A stretch of DNA of 64,000 nucleotides from Geobacter sp. UBA5735 (GCA_002419385.1 DIFZ01000052.1:124001-188000); one strand, 5' to 3'; numbered from the stretch's first letter, positions 1 to 8,119 are shown. The notes: generated by a model from the letters alone, not told the origin. A program made the numbers and translations.

Positions 1-1
1 A

Positions 2-214
2 TTGTTCCAGCGTCTGCGGTTGCCATGGGAGGCTTGTTTTCTCGCAGGCAAGAGCTTCCTGAAATACCGAAAATCCGGAGGGAACCGGTGTTCTCCTCTC
101 CCTGATTTTTTCATAGGCGCCCACGCCATGGTGGAAGGCATGACCCTTCTCACACGCGATGCGGCAAGATACAGAACATACTTCCCAAAACTGAACCTCA
201 TTTCCCCGTCCTGA
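2..214 (+). CDS. PIN-domain toxin (VapC-like), C-terminal part
   Basis: This is the last ~70 residues of a PIN-fold ribonuclease; the gene begins left of the window. The tail has the pattern PDFFIGAHA...LLTRDAARYRTYFP, which matches the last acidic metal-binding region and the final helix/strand of VapC toxins (an Asp before the helix, then TRD). VapC proteins are toxins of type II toxin-antitoxin pairs and cut tRNA or other RNA; the antitoxin would lie upstream, outside the window. The apparent TTG at the left edge is not taken as a start. Family call fairly sure; target unknown. Confidence 0.75.
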   Translation: MFQRLRLPWEACFLAGKSFLKYRKSGGNRCSPLPDFFIGAHAMVEGMTLLTRDAARYRTYFPKLNLISPS

Positions 215-264
215 AACAAAAAACTATAGGCTTAACCCTCCTTTCAATGATTTGCTATGCATTT

Positions 265-292
265 CATTCGTGACCATTCGTGACATTCGTGG
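265..292. repeat. Three tandem CATTCGTG(A/G) units
   Basis: CATTCGTGA occurs at 265-273 and 275-283, and CATTCGTGG at 284-292. It is a short intergenic repeat between the PIN gene and the terminator of the uptake operon. No function is evident. Confidence 0.5.
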
Positions 293-342
293 CTGAAGGG
301 TTCGGTTTTTGAATTCAACTCTAAAGACAATAACCACACAAA

Positions 343-376
343 AAAAGGGGAACAGCCAGCAGCTTATCCCCTTTTC
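343..376 (-). terminator. Rho-independent terminator of the uptake operon
   Basis: Read on the minus strand, AAAAGGGG and CCCCTTTT form a stem around a loop that itself contains AGC/GCT, followed by a T run. It lies about 30 bp downstream of the S-component stop codon, as expected for the end of the 5405-408 operon. Confidence 0.6.
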
Positions 377-407
377 CATATAACTTACTACTATGTCATG
401 CAGCCAT

Positions 408-974
408 TCAGCGGTGGTTATCCCCAGGACTCGGAATCAACCGGTTCGCCTGCAGCCTTCGCACCACTGACGGCACGAGCGCAGCACCTGCAGCGCCAAA
501 CAAAGAGCTGAACGTGGTGGTAATCAGTATGTGCTGGACGATGATTTCCTCTTCAACCCCCATCAGAAAGTCAAGGGCAACCCCGGTTATGGCCTTGGTT
601 GCCGAAGCAAGTGCGCCAACGATGATGCAGGGCATGAGCCGCGCCGGCAACAGGGGATAGAGAAACGCCGCCCCATCGACGAAAAGCGCCGGCAAGACGA
701 AATTGATCATTATGAGCGGACCATTTTTCCCCATGCCGAGCATGAAACTAACCACTCCGGCGATAAGTCCCACAAGTGTCGAAGCTCCCAGCTTGGGAAC
801 ACATCCCCGGGCCAGGACAATAAAGAACATCATGAAAAACATGGAATGGCCGGGCAGCCCCAGCTTCATGCGGAGCGCCGCACGGGTGATGACGATGAAA
901 GTGGCGCAGAAACCAAGCAGCAGTGCCTCGCGCAGCGTGAAGCGGTTCCAGAGGAAGGTCGTGTTTTTTTCCAT
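408..974 (-). CDS. ECF transporter S component-like membrane protein
   Basis: This 188-residue protein has about five or six hydrophobic segments and matches the size and topology of substrate-binding (S) components of energy-coupling-factor transporters. The GPLIMINFVLPALFVDG region and the conserved glycines resemble cobalamin/thiamin-type S proteins, but I cannot assign a substrate. The start is ATG with AAAGGAA seven bases upstream. It is the last gene after the EcfT-like and double-ATPase genes on the same strand, which together supply all parts of an ECF importer. It is separated from EcfT by about 230 bp of heptamer-type repeats, so the array may have expanded inside the operon. Confidence 0.65.
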   Translation of the reverse strand: MEKNTTFLWNRFTLREALLLGFCATFIVITRAALRMKLGLPGHSMFFMMFFIVLARGCVPKLGASTLVGLIAGVVSFMLGMGKNGPLIMINFVLPALFVDGAAFLYPLLPARLMPCIIVGALASATKAITGVALDFLMGVEEEIIVQHILITTTFSSLFGAAGAALVPSVVRRLQANRLIPSPGDNHR

Positions 975-1001
975 TGATAATTCCTTTCAGTCACAAGGAT
1001 G

Positions 1002-1057
1002 AAGTGTTAAGTTTTAAGTGTTAAGTTTTAAGTTTGCATGTTGCAGGTTGGAAGGTG
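1002..1057. repeat. Heptamer-phased array (AAGTGTT/AAGTTTT)
   Basis: Consecutive 7-mers in phase: AAGTGTT, AAGTTTT, AAGTGTT, AAGTTTT, AAGTTTG, CATGTTG, CAGGTTG, GAAGGTG. The unit sequence drifts but the 7-nt period holds. It lies upstream of the S-component gene. Confidence 0.7.
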
Positions 1058-1156
1058 CTTCAAAACCAACGGTTGCCAGCCACCAGCAACTACCTGTTTG
1101 CTTGAATTCTCTCGTTTCCGCCTCTTGTCGATCGCATCGTGCCCATTTGCCTTTCC

Positions 1157-1226
1157 TTCACCCTTCACCCTTCACCCTTCACCCTTCACCCTTCACCCTT
1201 CACCCTTCACCCTTCACCCTTCACCC
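1157..1226. repeat. Ten tandem copies of TTCACCC
   Basis: Ten exact copies of the heptamer TTCACCC occupy 1157-1226, with degenerate in-phase units on both sides (CCATTTG, CCTTTCC before; TTCTGAC after). The array overlaps the 3' end of the EcfT-like gene, whose last codons and stop (TGA at 1207-1209) are formed by repeat units. Confidence 0.9.
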
Positions 1227-1929
1227 TTCTGACCCCTTCGGGGTCATAATACGTCCTTTCAGGACGAATTCCGAACCCGCGCGATTCAGCGGACAGCGAC
1301 GCCTCGTCGGCAGTCTTCAGGGCGCGGATGATCAGGGGGATCATCAGGCAGTGGAACAGGTCGCGCCAGCTGCGGGGATTGAGGAGTTCCCGGGGCGAGA
1401 GGCGCGCCCCCCGGATCCGCTGGGCCATGGCTATTTCCCGGATGTCCCGGGCGAACACCGGCACGAAACGGAAGCAGATGAAAATAAGGAAAGCCAGCCG
1501 ATACGGCACGATCTTTCGCAGCCCCCGCATGAGCTGGGAAGTCTGCGTGGTGCGGAGGAAAACCATCCCCGGGATGAAGAACAGCACGATCTGGATCGAG
1601 GTCCTCGTCCCCGGCCAGAGTCCGTCCATTCCGTATTTGTAAAAATAAAGCCCGATGATCAGCGCCATCTGGATCAGGAAAAAACGCACATCGCGCCACA
1701 GGTCCCAGAGTGTCAGCCGGGCTGCACCGTAGTAAACGGCGCCAACCAGTGCCACCACGCCCACCGACCACGGTTCGCGCACCGAGATGGCAGCTGCACA
1801 GAACACCATCCCGAACAGCAATTTCCAGCCTGCGCCCATGCGATGGACCGGCGAATCGACCTCACGGAACTGGCAGGCATAATCACTGCTGCGAACCTTC
1901 TTCGGCCGGTTTCGAGAATCATTTTTCAA
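1207..1929 (-). CDS. ECF transporter transmembrane subunit (EcfT/CbiQ family)
   Basis: This is the scaffold membrane subunit of an energy-coupling-factor importer, linking the ATPases to the S component. It has about four or five hydrophobic segments followed by the cytoplasmic coupling region. That region contains AMAQRIRGAR and then SLSAESRGFG, the two Ala-Arg-Gly-type coupling motifs of the CbiQ/EcfT family. The frame is open to 1992, but homologous sequence begins later. A TTG at 1929 with GGTGGAG upstream, overlapping the stop of the ATPase gene by a few bases, is the most likely start (GTG at 1941 is an alternative). The C-terminus runs into the TTCACCC array. Confidence 0.75.
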   Translation of the reverse strand: MKNDSRNRPKKVRSSDYACQFREVDSPVHRMGAGWKLLFGMVFCAAAISVREPWSVGVVALVGAVYYGAARLTLWDLWRDVRFFLIQMALIIGLYFYKYGMDGLWPGTRTSIQIVLFFIPGMVFLRTTQTSQLMRGLRKIVPYRLAFLIFICFRFVPVFARDIREIAMAQRIRGARLSPRELLNPRSWRDLFHCLMIPLIIRALKTADEASLSAESRGFGIRPERTYYDPEGVRRVKGEG

Positions 1930-3298
1930 CAATGGCTCCACCTTCCATGGTAAGCGCCCGGTCCGGCCACGCAGGATCAGGGAGCGGATCATGCGAAGCG
2001 ATCAGCACCGTGGTACCGAAGTGATCGCGGATATCGGTGAGGATGGAGAGGAAACGCCGCCGCTGCCGGATGTCCAGCCCGGCAAAAGGCTCATCCAGGA
2101 GCAGCACCTCGGGCCTGGGTGCAATGACCGAAGCAAGCGTCACCCGGTGCTGCTCGCCAAAGCTGAGGGACAGGGGCAGGCGTTCGGCAAGGTGGTCGGC
2201 CTCGCAAATACCCAGCGCCTCACTCACCGCCGACTGGACGCGATCCTTTGGCATCCGCATTTTCCGCAAGGCAAAGGCGACTTCGTCGAAGACAGTATCC
2301 TCGAACAGCTGGCGCTGAGGGTTCTGGAACAGGTACCCGACTTTGCCCAGGAGCCTCCCGCTGTATGGCCCGTGGATGCCGGCAACTTCAACCGCACCGC
2401 TATCGGGCTTGGCAATACCCGCCAGGCAGCGGAGAAAGGTGGATTTACCAGATCCGTTGATGCCATAGAGATGAACCAGTTCGCCCCGGTTTATGGCGAG
2501 TGAGATATCCTTCAGAACTTCCCCGGTTTCAGGGTAGGCGTGGGACAGATTGTCCACAATTACCGCCGGAGTGGTCTCATTCGCGCAGCAAGTCCGGACA
2601 GCCGGAAAAGCTCCTGTCGGAGGCAGGTAGTCATTCGGAATGCTGTCGCTCACCTCCCTCACCTGCCCTCCTTCCATGACAATGAAACGATCGGCAAGAT
2701 CCAGGAAAGGCAGCAGGTTGTGCTCCACGATCACCAGGGTCATGCCTTGGGACTTGAGTTCTCCCAGAACCGCTGCAAGTTCCTCCTTGCCTACCGAATC
2801 CAGCTGGGCGGTGGGCTCGTCAAGGAGCAGCAGGCGAGGTTCCATGGACAGGACCGAGGCAATGGCCAGGCGGTGCTTCTGGCCGGCCGAGAACCGCTCC
2901 ACGTTACGATCGCCGAATCTGGAAAGACCTACCGCGTCAAGCGACTTCCCGATCCGGAGGCTAATCTCATCCGAAGCCACGCAGAGGTTTTCCGGCCCGA
3001 AGGCCACCTCGTCGTAAACAGTGGTGCAGAGAATCTGGGACTCGGCATTCTGGAATACGAGCCCGATTGCTGAGCGGTCGGCTTCGGCAGTCATGTCAGT
3101 ACCATTGAAGCGTATCTCTCCGGCAAGCCTCCCTTGGTGAAGAAGCCCCTTGAGGGCCATGAGGAGGGTGGTCTTGCCGCATCCCGAGTTTCCTGTGATG
3201 CAGACGCATTCGCCAGGGCTCACCTGGAAAGAAAGCCCGGAAAGGGCCGGGATGCCCCCTCCGGGATAGCTGTATGTGAGGTCCTTGGCCTGGAGCAC
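1919..3298 (-). CDS. Fused double ECF ABC ATPase (EcfA1-EcfA2 type)
   Basis: One polypeptide of 459 residues carries two complete ABC ATPase domains. The first has Walker A GNSGCGKTT, signature FSAGQKHR and Walker B LLLLDEPT; the second has GINGSGKST, LSFGEQHR and VLLLDEPF. Fused ATPase pairs of this kind energise ECF importers. The start is taken as GTG at 3298, seven bases after GAGAGGG; an in-frame extension to 3445 would overlap the TonB-receptor gene and has no ABC similarity. It lies between the TonB receptor and the EcfT-like gene in an apparent operon. Confidence 0.85.
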   Translation of the reverse strand: MLQAKDLTYSYPGGGIPALSGLSFQVSPGECVCITGNSGCGKTTLLMALKGLLHQGRLAGEIRFNGTDMTAEADRSAIGLVFQNAESQILCTTVYDEVAFGPENLCVASDEISLRIGKSLDAVGLSRFGDRNVERFSAGQKHRLAIASVLSMEPRLLLLDEPTAQLDSVGKEELAAVLGELKSQGMTLVIVEHNLLPFLDLADRFIVMEGGQVREVSDSIPNDYLPPTGAFPAVRTCCANETTPAVIVDNLSHAYPETGEVLKDISLAINRGELVHLYGINGSGKSTFLRCLAGIAKPDSGAVEVAGIHGPYSGRLLGKVGYLFQNPQRQLFEDTVFDEVAFALRKMRMPKDRVQSAVSEALGICEADHLAERLPLSLSFGEQHRVTLASVIAPRPEVLLLDEPFAGLDIRQRRRFLSILTDIRDHFGTTVLIASHDPLPDPAWPDRALTMEGGAIVEK

Positions 3299-3350
3299 TG
3301 AATATCCCTCTCTACATGCACAATGCTGCGCGCAGCCGGAAAAAAATCCC

Positions 3351-5405
3351 CTAAAAGCGGTATTCCGCGCCGCCAAAGATGTAGCGGCCCGGTCGCGGTA
3401 TCCCGTAACTCTGCTCGTAATCCTCGTTGAAGAGGTTGTCGACACCCATATACAGGGTCACTTTGCCCTTCATCAACTTCTGGTTGAGCTTGGCATTCAC
3501 CACAGTGTAATCCTTCATCTTGGCCTTACTCGCTACGGGTGCCTTAGTCTTGGTATAGACATAGGAATTGGCGACATAGACTACGGACACATAAGGGGTC
3601 AGGCCGAAATCGAAGTCATACCTCGCCGAGAAAGTCAGCTTATCCTTGGGAATGTACTGGAGCTCATCCTTGCCGCCCCCGGAGCGGTCGTCGGATATGA
3701 GGTACGTATAATCCGCCTTCATTGCAAGCCCGTCTATCAGCCGCGTCTCCGCCGATGTTTCGAAACCGTAGAAGCGAAATTCCGAAAAATTCTTATAGTG
3801 CTGCGGGTTCATGGTCTGGTCGAGAGCGATGAAATTCTTCACATAGCTCAGGAACCCATTGGCCCCGATAACCGTCTTGCGGGAAAGTTTCTGCTCGACA
3901 CCCAGCTGATAGTGATGGGCAATCTCCGGGACAAGTTCGTAGTTGTTGCTGTCTCTCTTGTAGAGCTGGCTGATGGAGGGGAAACGGATATTTCTCTGGT
4001 AGGCGCCATTGATCCTGGTCTTCTTGAAGATATCGTATGCAAGACCGAGGTAGATGCTGTAACCGCTGTCGTTTCTCTCATCCCGCAGCTGCCAGTGATA
4101 GGCATAACCGGCAACGAAGTTCAGCTTGTCGAGCGGCGAAACTTCATACTGGACAGCTGCAGAATAAATGCCGAGGCTTTTGTTGTCACTCACCGGGTAG
4201 AGGTAATAGGGAGGGCTGCCGCCCCCGACACCGAAACCACCCTGAGCATGATCGTCGCCGCCAGGCTTCACCATGCCCTCGGCATCCCAACTGTCCCACT
4301 GTCCGGTGAGGCCGAGCGTGACAGACCCTTTCGTACCGAAGTCATACCTTGGCTGCAGCGAAACCCCGGTGGTAGCCGCCCTGTTGACCAGCTTGTAGGA
4401 ATTGGGCACAAATGGGTCGTCGAAGGTCGTATAGGTTTCGTCATCATACTGGTTGTCATGCTGGCTGACAAAGTTGTAGTACCACGAGCCTCGCACGCTG
4501 AAGGCCTTGGTAACCTGCCAGTCGGTGGACAGTTGCAGAGACCAGGTATGATAAGCATCGATCCGTGCGTACCGCTCTGGTGGGGCATACGGATCGAACT
4601 TGTTGTCGATCGCGCTGGACGGCTTGCCGTAGGCACCCTGGGCATAATTGAACGTCAAGCCGAACGTGAGGTCGTTCGTGGGGGAGTAGCCGAGACTTAC
4701 ATAACCGTTGTAGCGGGTGTTGTCGCTGTTTGTCCGGTATCCTGACTGCTCCTCTGCCGAAGTGGTGAAATCGCTGGCCAGGGGGAAGTTGTCGCGCTGG
4801 TAGGCGCTCCCGCTCACCAGATACGTGAATTTCCCGACACCACCGGAAACGCTGCCACGGGCATAGTAGGGAGTCCCGTCCCCCGATTCGATACCCAGCA
4901 TGCCACTGAACCCTTTGGTGCCCTTCTTGGTGATTATATTTATTACGCCGCCCAGCCCACCCTGTCCGTAAAGGACCGAATTAGCGCCGGCAATGACCTT
5001 TATCCGGGCAACATTTTCCACCGGTATGATCGAAGGGTCGAACTGCTGGTCCAAGGCCGAATTGATAGGGATGCCATCCAGCAGGAACAGCACGTGCCTC
5101 GTCCGGAACCCCCTTATGTCAACCCGCGGCACACCCTCGCCGCCCGTCCTTACATTGACGTTTGACATGAGGGTGATCGCCTCGTCTACTGTCCTGGCAC
5201 TGCTTTTCTGCATCTCTTCACGGGTGATTTCCCGTACTACCCCGGTGGATTCAACAGTATCCAGACTGCCGGACACTTCAATCTCGCCAAGGCTGAAAAC
5301 GTCGGACGTACTTTCTTCTATCATCGTCTCGAAAGCATGGGCATGCAGGGGAAAAAGGCAGCATATCGGAAGCACTGCAAGTAGATAGCGAACGATAAAG
5401 CTCAT
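3351..5405 (-). CDS. TonB-dependent outer membrane receptor
   Basis: This 684-residue receptor has an N-terminal signal peptide ending near AHA, a plug domain (VRTGGEGVPRVDIRGFRTRHVL, then VLYGQGGLGGVINIITK) and a long beta-barrel with alternating residues that ends in the aromatic C-terminus EYRF typical of barrel insertion. It would bring a scarce solute across the outer membrane using TonB energy. The downstream ECF genes on the same strand suggest that both membrane steps for one ligand are encoded together. The ligand (metal chelate, corrinoid or other) cannot be told from sequence. No recognisable cobalamin riboswitch was seen upstream. Confidence 0.9.
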   Translation of the reverse strand: MSFIVRYLLAVLPICCLFPLHAHAFETMIEESTSDVFSLGEIEVSGSLDTVESTGVVREITREEMQKSSARTVDEAITLMSNVNVRTGGEGVPRVDIRGFRTRHVLFLLDGIPINSALDQQFDPSIIPVENVARIKVIAGANSVLYGQGGLGGVINIITKKGTKGFSGMLGIESGDGTPYYARGSVSGGVGKFTYLVSGSAYQRDNFPLASDFTTSAEEQSGYRTNSDNTRYNGYVSLGYSPTNDLTFGLTFNYAQGAYGKPSSAIDNKFDPYAPPERYARIDAYHTWSLQLSTDWQVTKAFSVRGSWYYNFVSQHDNQYDDETYTTFDDPFVPNSYKLVNRAATTGVSLQPRYDFGTKGSVTLGLTGQWDSWDAEGMVKPGGDDHAQGGFGVGGGSPPYYLYPVSDNKSLGIYSAAVQYEVSPLDKLNFVAGYAYHWQLRDERNDSGYSIYLGLAYDIFKKTRINGAYQRNIRFPSISQLYKRDSNNYELVPEIAHHYQLGVEQKLSRKTVIGANGFLSYVKNFIALDQTMNPQHYKNFSEFRFYGFETSAETRLIDGLAMKADYTYLISDDRSGGGKDELQYIPKDKLTFSARYDFDFGLTPYVSVVYVANSYVYTKTKAPVASKAKMKDYTVVNAKLNQKLMKGKVTLYMGVDNLFNEDYEQSYGIPRPGRYIFGGAEYRF

Positions 5406-5544
5406 CAGTTTGCTCCAGGGAATCGTGCTTCAACGTGCAAACCACCAGGACTCAACACGCCGCAATCAACATGAAAATAAAGAATTAAAAGCTGATTGTG
5501 CCGGCACTTTGGCAGCTTGACCCTCTTGATTGTGCGGGTGGATG

Positions 5545-5574
5545 AGCATATCAAACAATTAACAATATAGTCAA
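5545..5574 (-). promoter_or_regulatory. Predicted sigma70-type promoter of the TonB/ECF operon
   Basis: On the minus strand TTGACT (5574-5569) and TATGCT (5550-5545) are separated by 18 bp, in a very AT-rich stretch about 140 bp before the receptor start. Confidence 0.5.
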
Positions 5575-5581
5575 TATTATA

Positions 5582-5599
5582 TAGCGTTAAAAAACGCTA
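5582..5599. promoter_or_regulatory. Perfect 7-bp inverted repeat, possible operator
   Basis: TAGCGTT-AAAA-AACGCTA lies just upstream of the predicted -35 box of the TonB/ECF operon. It could be a repressor or activator site. It lacks a following T run, so it does not look like a terminator. Confidence 0.4.
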
Positions 5600-5679
5600 C
5601 ACCGGTACTCCAAGAAATTTCTATCGCATTTTTTCCCCGTTTGTGTTATAGAAAATAGCTCTTCATAACATTATCTTTA

Positions 5680-5755
5680 GGGGATGTAGCTCAGCTGGGA
5701 GAGCGATGCGTTCGCAACGCATAGGTCGACGGTTCGATCCCGTTCATCTCCACCA
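5680..5755 (+). tRNA. tRNA-Ala (anticodon CGC)
   Basis: This is a complete 76-nt cloverleaf. The acceptor stem is GGGGATG/CATCTCC (one G-T pair), the D-arm GCTC...GAGC, the anticodon stem ATGCG/CGCAT with loop TTCGCAA (anticodon CGC), the T-arm GACGG-TTCGATC-CCGTT, and CCA is encoded. It reads the GCG alanine codon. Its 3' part is the left attachment site of the island, so the gene was rebuilt by the integration event. Confidence 0.95.
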
Positions 5756-5759
5756 ATAA
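5714..5759 (+). other. attL: 3' end of tRNA-Ala
   Basis: Forty-six bases from the anticodon-loop GCAACGCAT to AATAA are identical to 38011-38056. Apart from one mismatch (C at 5713, T at 38010), identity continues a further seven bases upstream. A duplicated tRNA 3' end with an integrase beside the distal copy defines the ends of an integrated element. Confidence 0.9.
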
Positions 5760-5763
5760 AAAT

Positions 5764-5800
5764 AAGGGGTTAGGTCAAAAGGCCTAACCCCTTTCTTTTT
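5764..5800 (+). terminator. Terminator after tRNA-Ala (element-derived)
   Basis: AAGGGGTTAGG pairs with CCTAACCCCTT (11 bp, 8-nt loop) and is followed by TCTTTTT. It differs in sequence from the terminator behind the displaced tRNA fragment at 38058, which fits its being brought in by the element. Confidence 0.85.
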
Positions 5801-5802
5801 AT

Positions 5803-5817
5803 CCGTGATACTTTTTT
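5803..5817 (+). promoter_or_regulatory. Possible integrase arm-type site (left)
   Basis: CCGTGATACTTTTTT is found here and again at 37845-37859, with a shorter copy CCGTGATACTTT at 37833-37844 and an inverted TATCACGG at 37897-37904. Copies next to both attachment sites suggest binding sites for the integrase amino-terminal domain. Confidence 0.5.
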
Positions 5818-5927
5818 CGTGCCGCCCCGCCATTTTCCCATCCCCCAGCTACACCCCCCGAGGATCATTATAGGTAGGAGGGTATTTTTTCAGCTTACCC
5901 ACCAGTGAAGTATGGCAGGGGGTTCTG

Positions 5928-7109
5928 TTGGATTGGATCAAGGTCATGTGCAACATCCTCGATCACCGAAAAATCAAGATGATCCGCAAGGGTCCGGAGG
6001 GTAACACCCTCGTCCTGCTCTGGTTGATGATGCTTATCGAGGCGGGCAAGTGCGACCACGGAGGCTACCTCATGATCTCCGACAGCCTCCCGTACACTGC
6101 TGAAACCCTGAGCATAGTGACCGACATACCCTTGCCCACCGTCCAGCTAGGTCTGGTAACCTTTACAGGCCTGGAAATGATAGATCAGCGGGACGGGGTG
6201 ATCTGTCTCAAAAACTGGGGCAAGTACCAGAGCGAAGACAAACTGGAAGCGCGACGGGAAAAGGATCGGGAGCGTCAGCAGCGGCACCGGCAGAAGGAAC
6301 GGGAAAAGATCCTGTTGCTGCAAGCGCCGGAGAATCCGTCACGTGACAGTGATGCTCCAGTGTCACGTGACGTCACGCCGGAGAACAGAACAGACAAGAA
6401 CAGAGGAGAAGAGACAACAACAGACAAGGTTCGACAGCTGTTGTCCGGAACGCCACTATCCGGAATCACCGATCTCGAGATTCAGGCTCTCTCAGCCCGC
6501 TACGGCTCGGAACAGCTGATTAAGGCCCCGGATATCGCCGCTGAAACCTGCCGGCGGGAGAGGAAAGAGATCCGCAACCAAGGCGGCTATCTGAACGCGC
6601 TCTGCGGCACCTTGGTAGTCCCTTCCTGGTATCTGCCGCCGGAGGAACGCACGGCCAGGGCACAGGCCGCCGAAGAACGGCGGCTCACAGCGATCCGGGC
6701 CGAGGGCGAGCAGAAGGCCATTGCGGAGAAGAAGGCGAAGGCAAAGGAAGAACTCTGGACCTCTTTGACCGAAGCAGACCGGCAAGGGTTTAGCGCAGCT
6801 GCCAGGGCATCAATCACTGTCGACCTGCAAGCGCCGGCCGTGGCTGTTGCCGCCATCGCCAAATCCATGGCATGGGAGAACCGTGCTCTGTTTCGTAGCC
6901 AGACAAAAGGACAAGCGGAATTACCTGCATGTCTCTCAAGTAAAAAAGGCCGAGACGGTCAACGAGGTGTACCTGGACGGTCAGGAGGTAATCATGCTGG
7001 ATATCGCCATGGGAAAGGCAATCAACCTGCTGGCGCCGAGAATTGTCGAATCCGGGGTGAGCATATTCTGAGCGATTTTCCTGGCCACTTCAAGATTAAG
7101 CGGTTATAA
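5928..7109 (+). CDS. Phage replisome-organizer-like protein, C-terminus probably frameshifted
   Basis: The first ~120 residues (MDWIKVMCNILDHRKIKMI, GNTLVLLWLMML, then ICLKNWGKYQSED) have the winged-helix look of phage replisome organizer / DnaD-like N-terminal domains. A highly charged linker follows (ERQQRHRQKEREK). Such proteins load helicase at an element's origin. The start is TTG at 5928, six bases after AGGGGG. After about residue 310 the reading becomes rich in Gly, Arg and Lys and unlike protein, whereas the +1 frame from about 6880 to 7071 reads as a well-formed segment. I infer a frameshift, so the native C-terminus is probably in the other frame. Confidence 0.55.
   Translation: MDWIKVMCNILDHRKIKMIRKGPEGNTLVLLWLMMLIEAGKCDHGGYLMISDSLPYTAETLSIVTDIPLPTVQLGLVTFTGLEMIDQRDGVICLKNWGKYQSEDKLEARREKDRERQQRHRQKEREKILLLQAPENPSRDSDAPVSRDVTPENRTDKNRGEETTTDKVRQLLSGTPLSGITDLEIQALSARYGSEQLIKAPDIAAETCRRERKEIRNQGGYLNALCGTLVVPSWYLPPEERTARAQAAEERRLTAIRAEGEQKAIAEKKAKAKEELWTSLTEADRQGFSAAARASITVDLQAPAVAVAAIAKSMAWENRALFRSQTKGQAELPACLSSKKGRDGQRGVPGRSGGNHAGYRHGKGNQPAGAENCRIRGEHILSDFPGHFKIKRL
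6847..7071 (+). pseudogene. Out-of-frame continuation of the replisome-organizer gene
   Basis: In the +1 frame relative to the 5928 gene, the stretch from about 6880 reads VLCFVARQKDKRNYLHVSQV and goes on to LDGQEVIMLDIAMGKAI, with normal protein composition up to a TGA at 7069-7071. There is no good ribosome-binding site of its own. It is either the real C-terminus displaced by a frameshift or the remnant of a separate small gene. Confidence 0.35.
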
Positions 7110-7174
7110 AATGGCTTTGAACCCGCAAGCCCCGATTGGGTGGGTATCCCTTTTTGGCTTCCAAAGAGCGTATC

Positions 7175-7966
7175 ATGTTTCTACGTCCTTTTTCCGATAT
7201 TCATGTCGAGTTCTGGCCCGCAAACAAGGTAGCCCGAATCCTCGGGACAGTTGTGCCTCCTCTTCCAACTGACAGGGAGACAGTAGCGCTCATAGCCGGA
7301 GACCTGGGGCTGGCGCACCGGCAGGAGACCTGGCTCAGGGCACTGAGTATTTTTTCCAAGCAGTTCCTGGCCGTCATCTACGTCGAAGGGAACCACTTCT
7401 TTTACCACAACGACTTTTTTGGACGAATCCACCACCTGAAAAGCACGTTATCACTCCCCGAAAACGTCCATTTTCTGGAAAACGAATCCGTTGAAATCAA
7501 TGGCGTGGTCTTCATCGGCGCAACCCTCTGGACCGATTTCCAGGGGAAGGACTTTTTCAAAATGCAGTACGCCCGAAAGAACATGAACGATTTTGTGGTC
7601 ATCAAGAAACCGACCGGCCAGCGGCTTCTTCCGGAGGATACGGTTGATCTGTTCTGCGAATCCAAGATGTATATTTTCGATGCAATACGAAACGCGGCCG
7701 GAAAGATGACTGTCGTTGTAACGCATCATGGCGTCTCGCCTCTCTCCATCCACGAACGGTTCAAAGGAGACAGCCTCAACTGCGCCTTCATGACCGACCT
7801 CTCAAACGAGATCATCGACCATGGCCCTGACCTGTGGATCCATGGTCATACGCACAATTCCTTCGATTACACGCTCGGGAAGACCCGGGTGGTTGTGAAC
7901 CCATACGGCTACAAGGATGTCGAGGTAAACCCACAGTTCGAAAAGAATTTGGTCATTGAGTTGTAA
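7175..7966 (+). CDS. Calcineurin-type metallophosphoesterase
   Basis: The 263-residue protein has the full set of binuclear metal-binding motifs in order: SDIHVEF (D-x-H), AGDLG (GD), EGNHFFYHND (GNH), VTHHGVSP (HH) and HGHTHNSF (GHxH). Such enzymes hydrolyse phosphomonoesters, cyclic nucleotides or nucleic acid ends; the substrate is not evident. ATG at 7175 is preferred over an in-frame TTG at 7136 because the fold begins with FLRPFSDIH. It stands between the replication gene and the Fic gene, with about 200 bp of regulatory sequence after it. Confidence 0.85.
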   Translation: MFLRPFSDIHVEFWPANKVARILGTVVPPLPTDRETVALIAGDLGLAHRQETWLRALSIFSKQFLAVIYVEGNHFFYHNDFFGRIHHLKSTLSLPENVHFLENESVEINGVVFIGATLWTDFQGKDFFKMQYARKNMNDFVVIKKPTGQRLLPEDTVDLFCESKMYIFDAIRNAAGKMTVVVTHHGVSPLSIHERFKGDSLNCAFMTDLSNEIIDHGPDLWIHGHTHNSFDYTLGKTRVVVNPYGYKDVEVNPQFEKNLVIEL

Positions 7967-8030
7967 TTGTTTTATGTCGCGAAACCTGGATTTGCGACAA
8001 AACGCTACGGATTGCGTCATAAAAATGCAA

Positions 8031-8119
8031 ATCGCGCCATTTTTTTCGGCGCACAAATTACTCTATCGCGCCATATTATTGGCATAATTATTGACATTGC
8101 GCGCCAATAAAGATATGAT
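8031..8119 (+). promoter_or_regulatory. Strong promoter with repeated GCGCC operator-like sites
   Basis: TTGACA (8091-8096) and TATGAT (8114-8119) are separated by 17 bp. ATCGCGCCAT occurs at 8031-8040 and 8065-8074, and a related GCGCGCCAAT sits in the spacer of the promoter. Further TTTGCGAC/ATTGCGTC words lie upstream. The repeats look like operators for a repressor, possibly the HTH of the Fic protein they precede. Confidence 0.65.

Noticed and set aside
1157..1226. TTCACCC array as a CRISPR or an origin iteron set
   Set aside because: Contiguous 7-mers without spacers; no replication gene nearby.
1018..1953. Long plus-strand frame opposite the EcfT gene
   Set aside because: Composition is repetitive and His/Pro/Arg-rich with no motif; the minus-strand EcfT reading is clear.
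5406..5544. Possible cobalamin riboswitch before the TonB receptor
   Set aside because: No recognisable B12-box or paired elements could be found.
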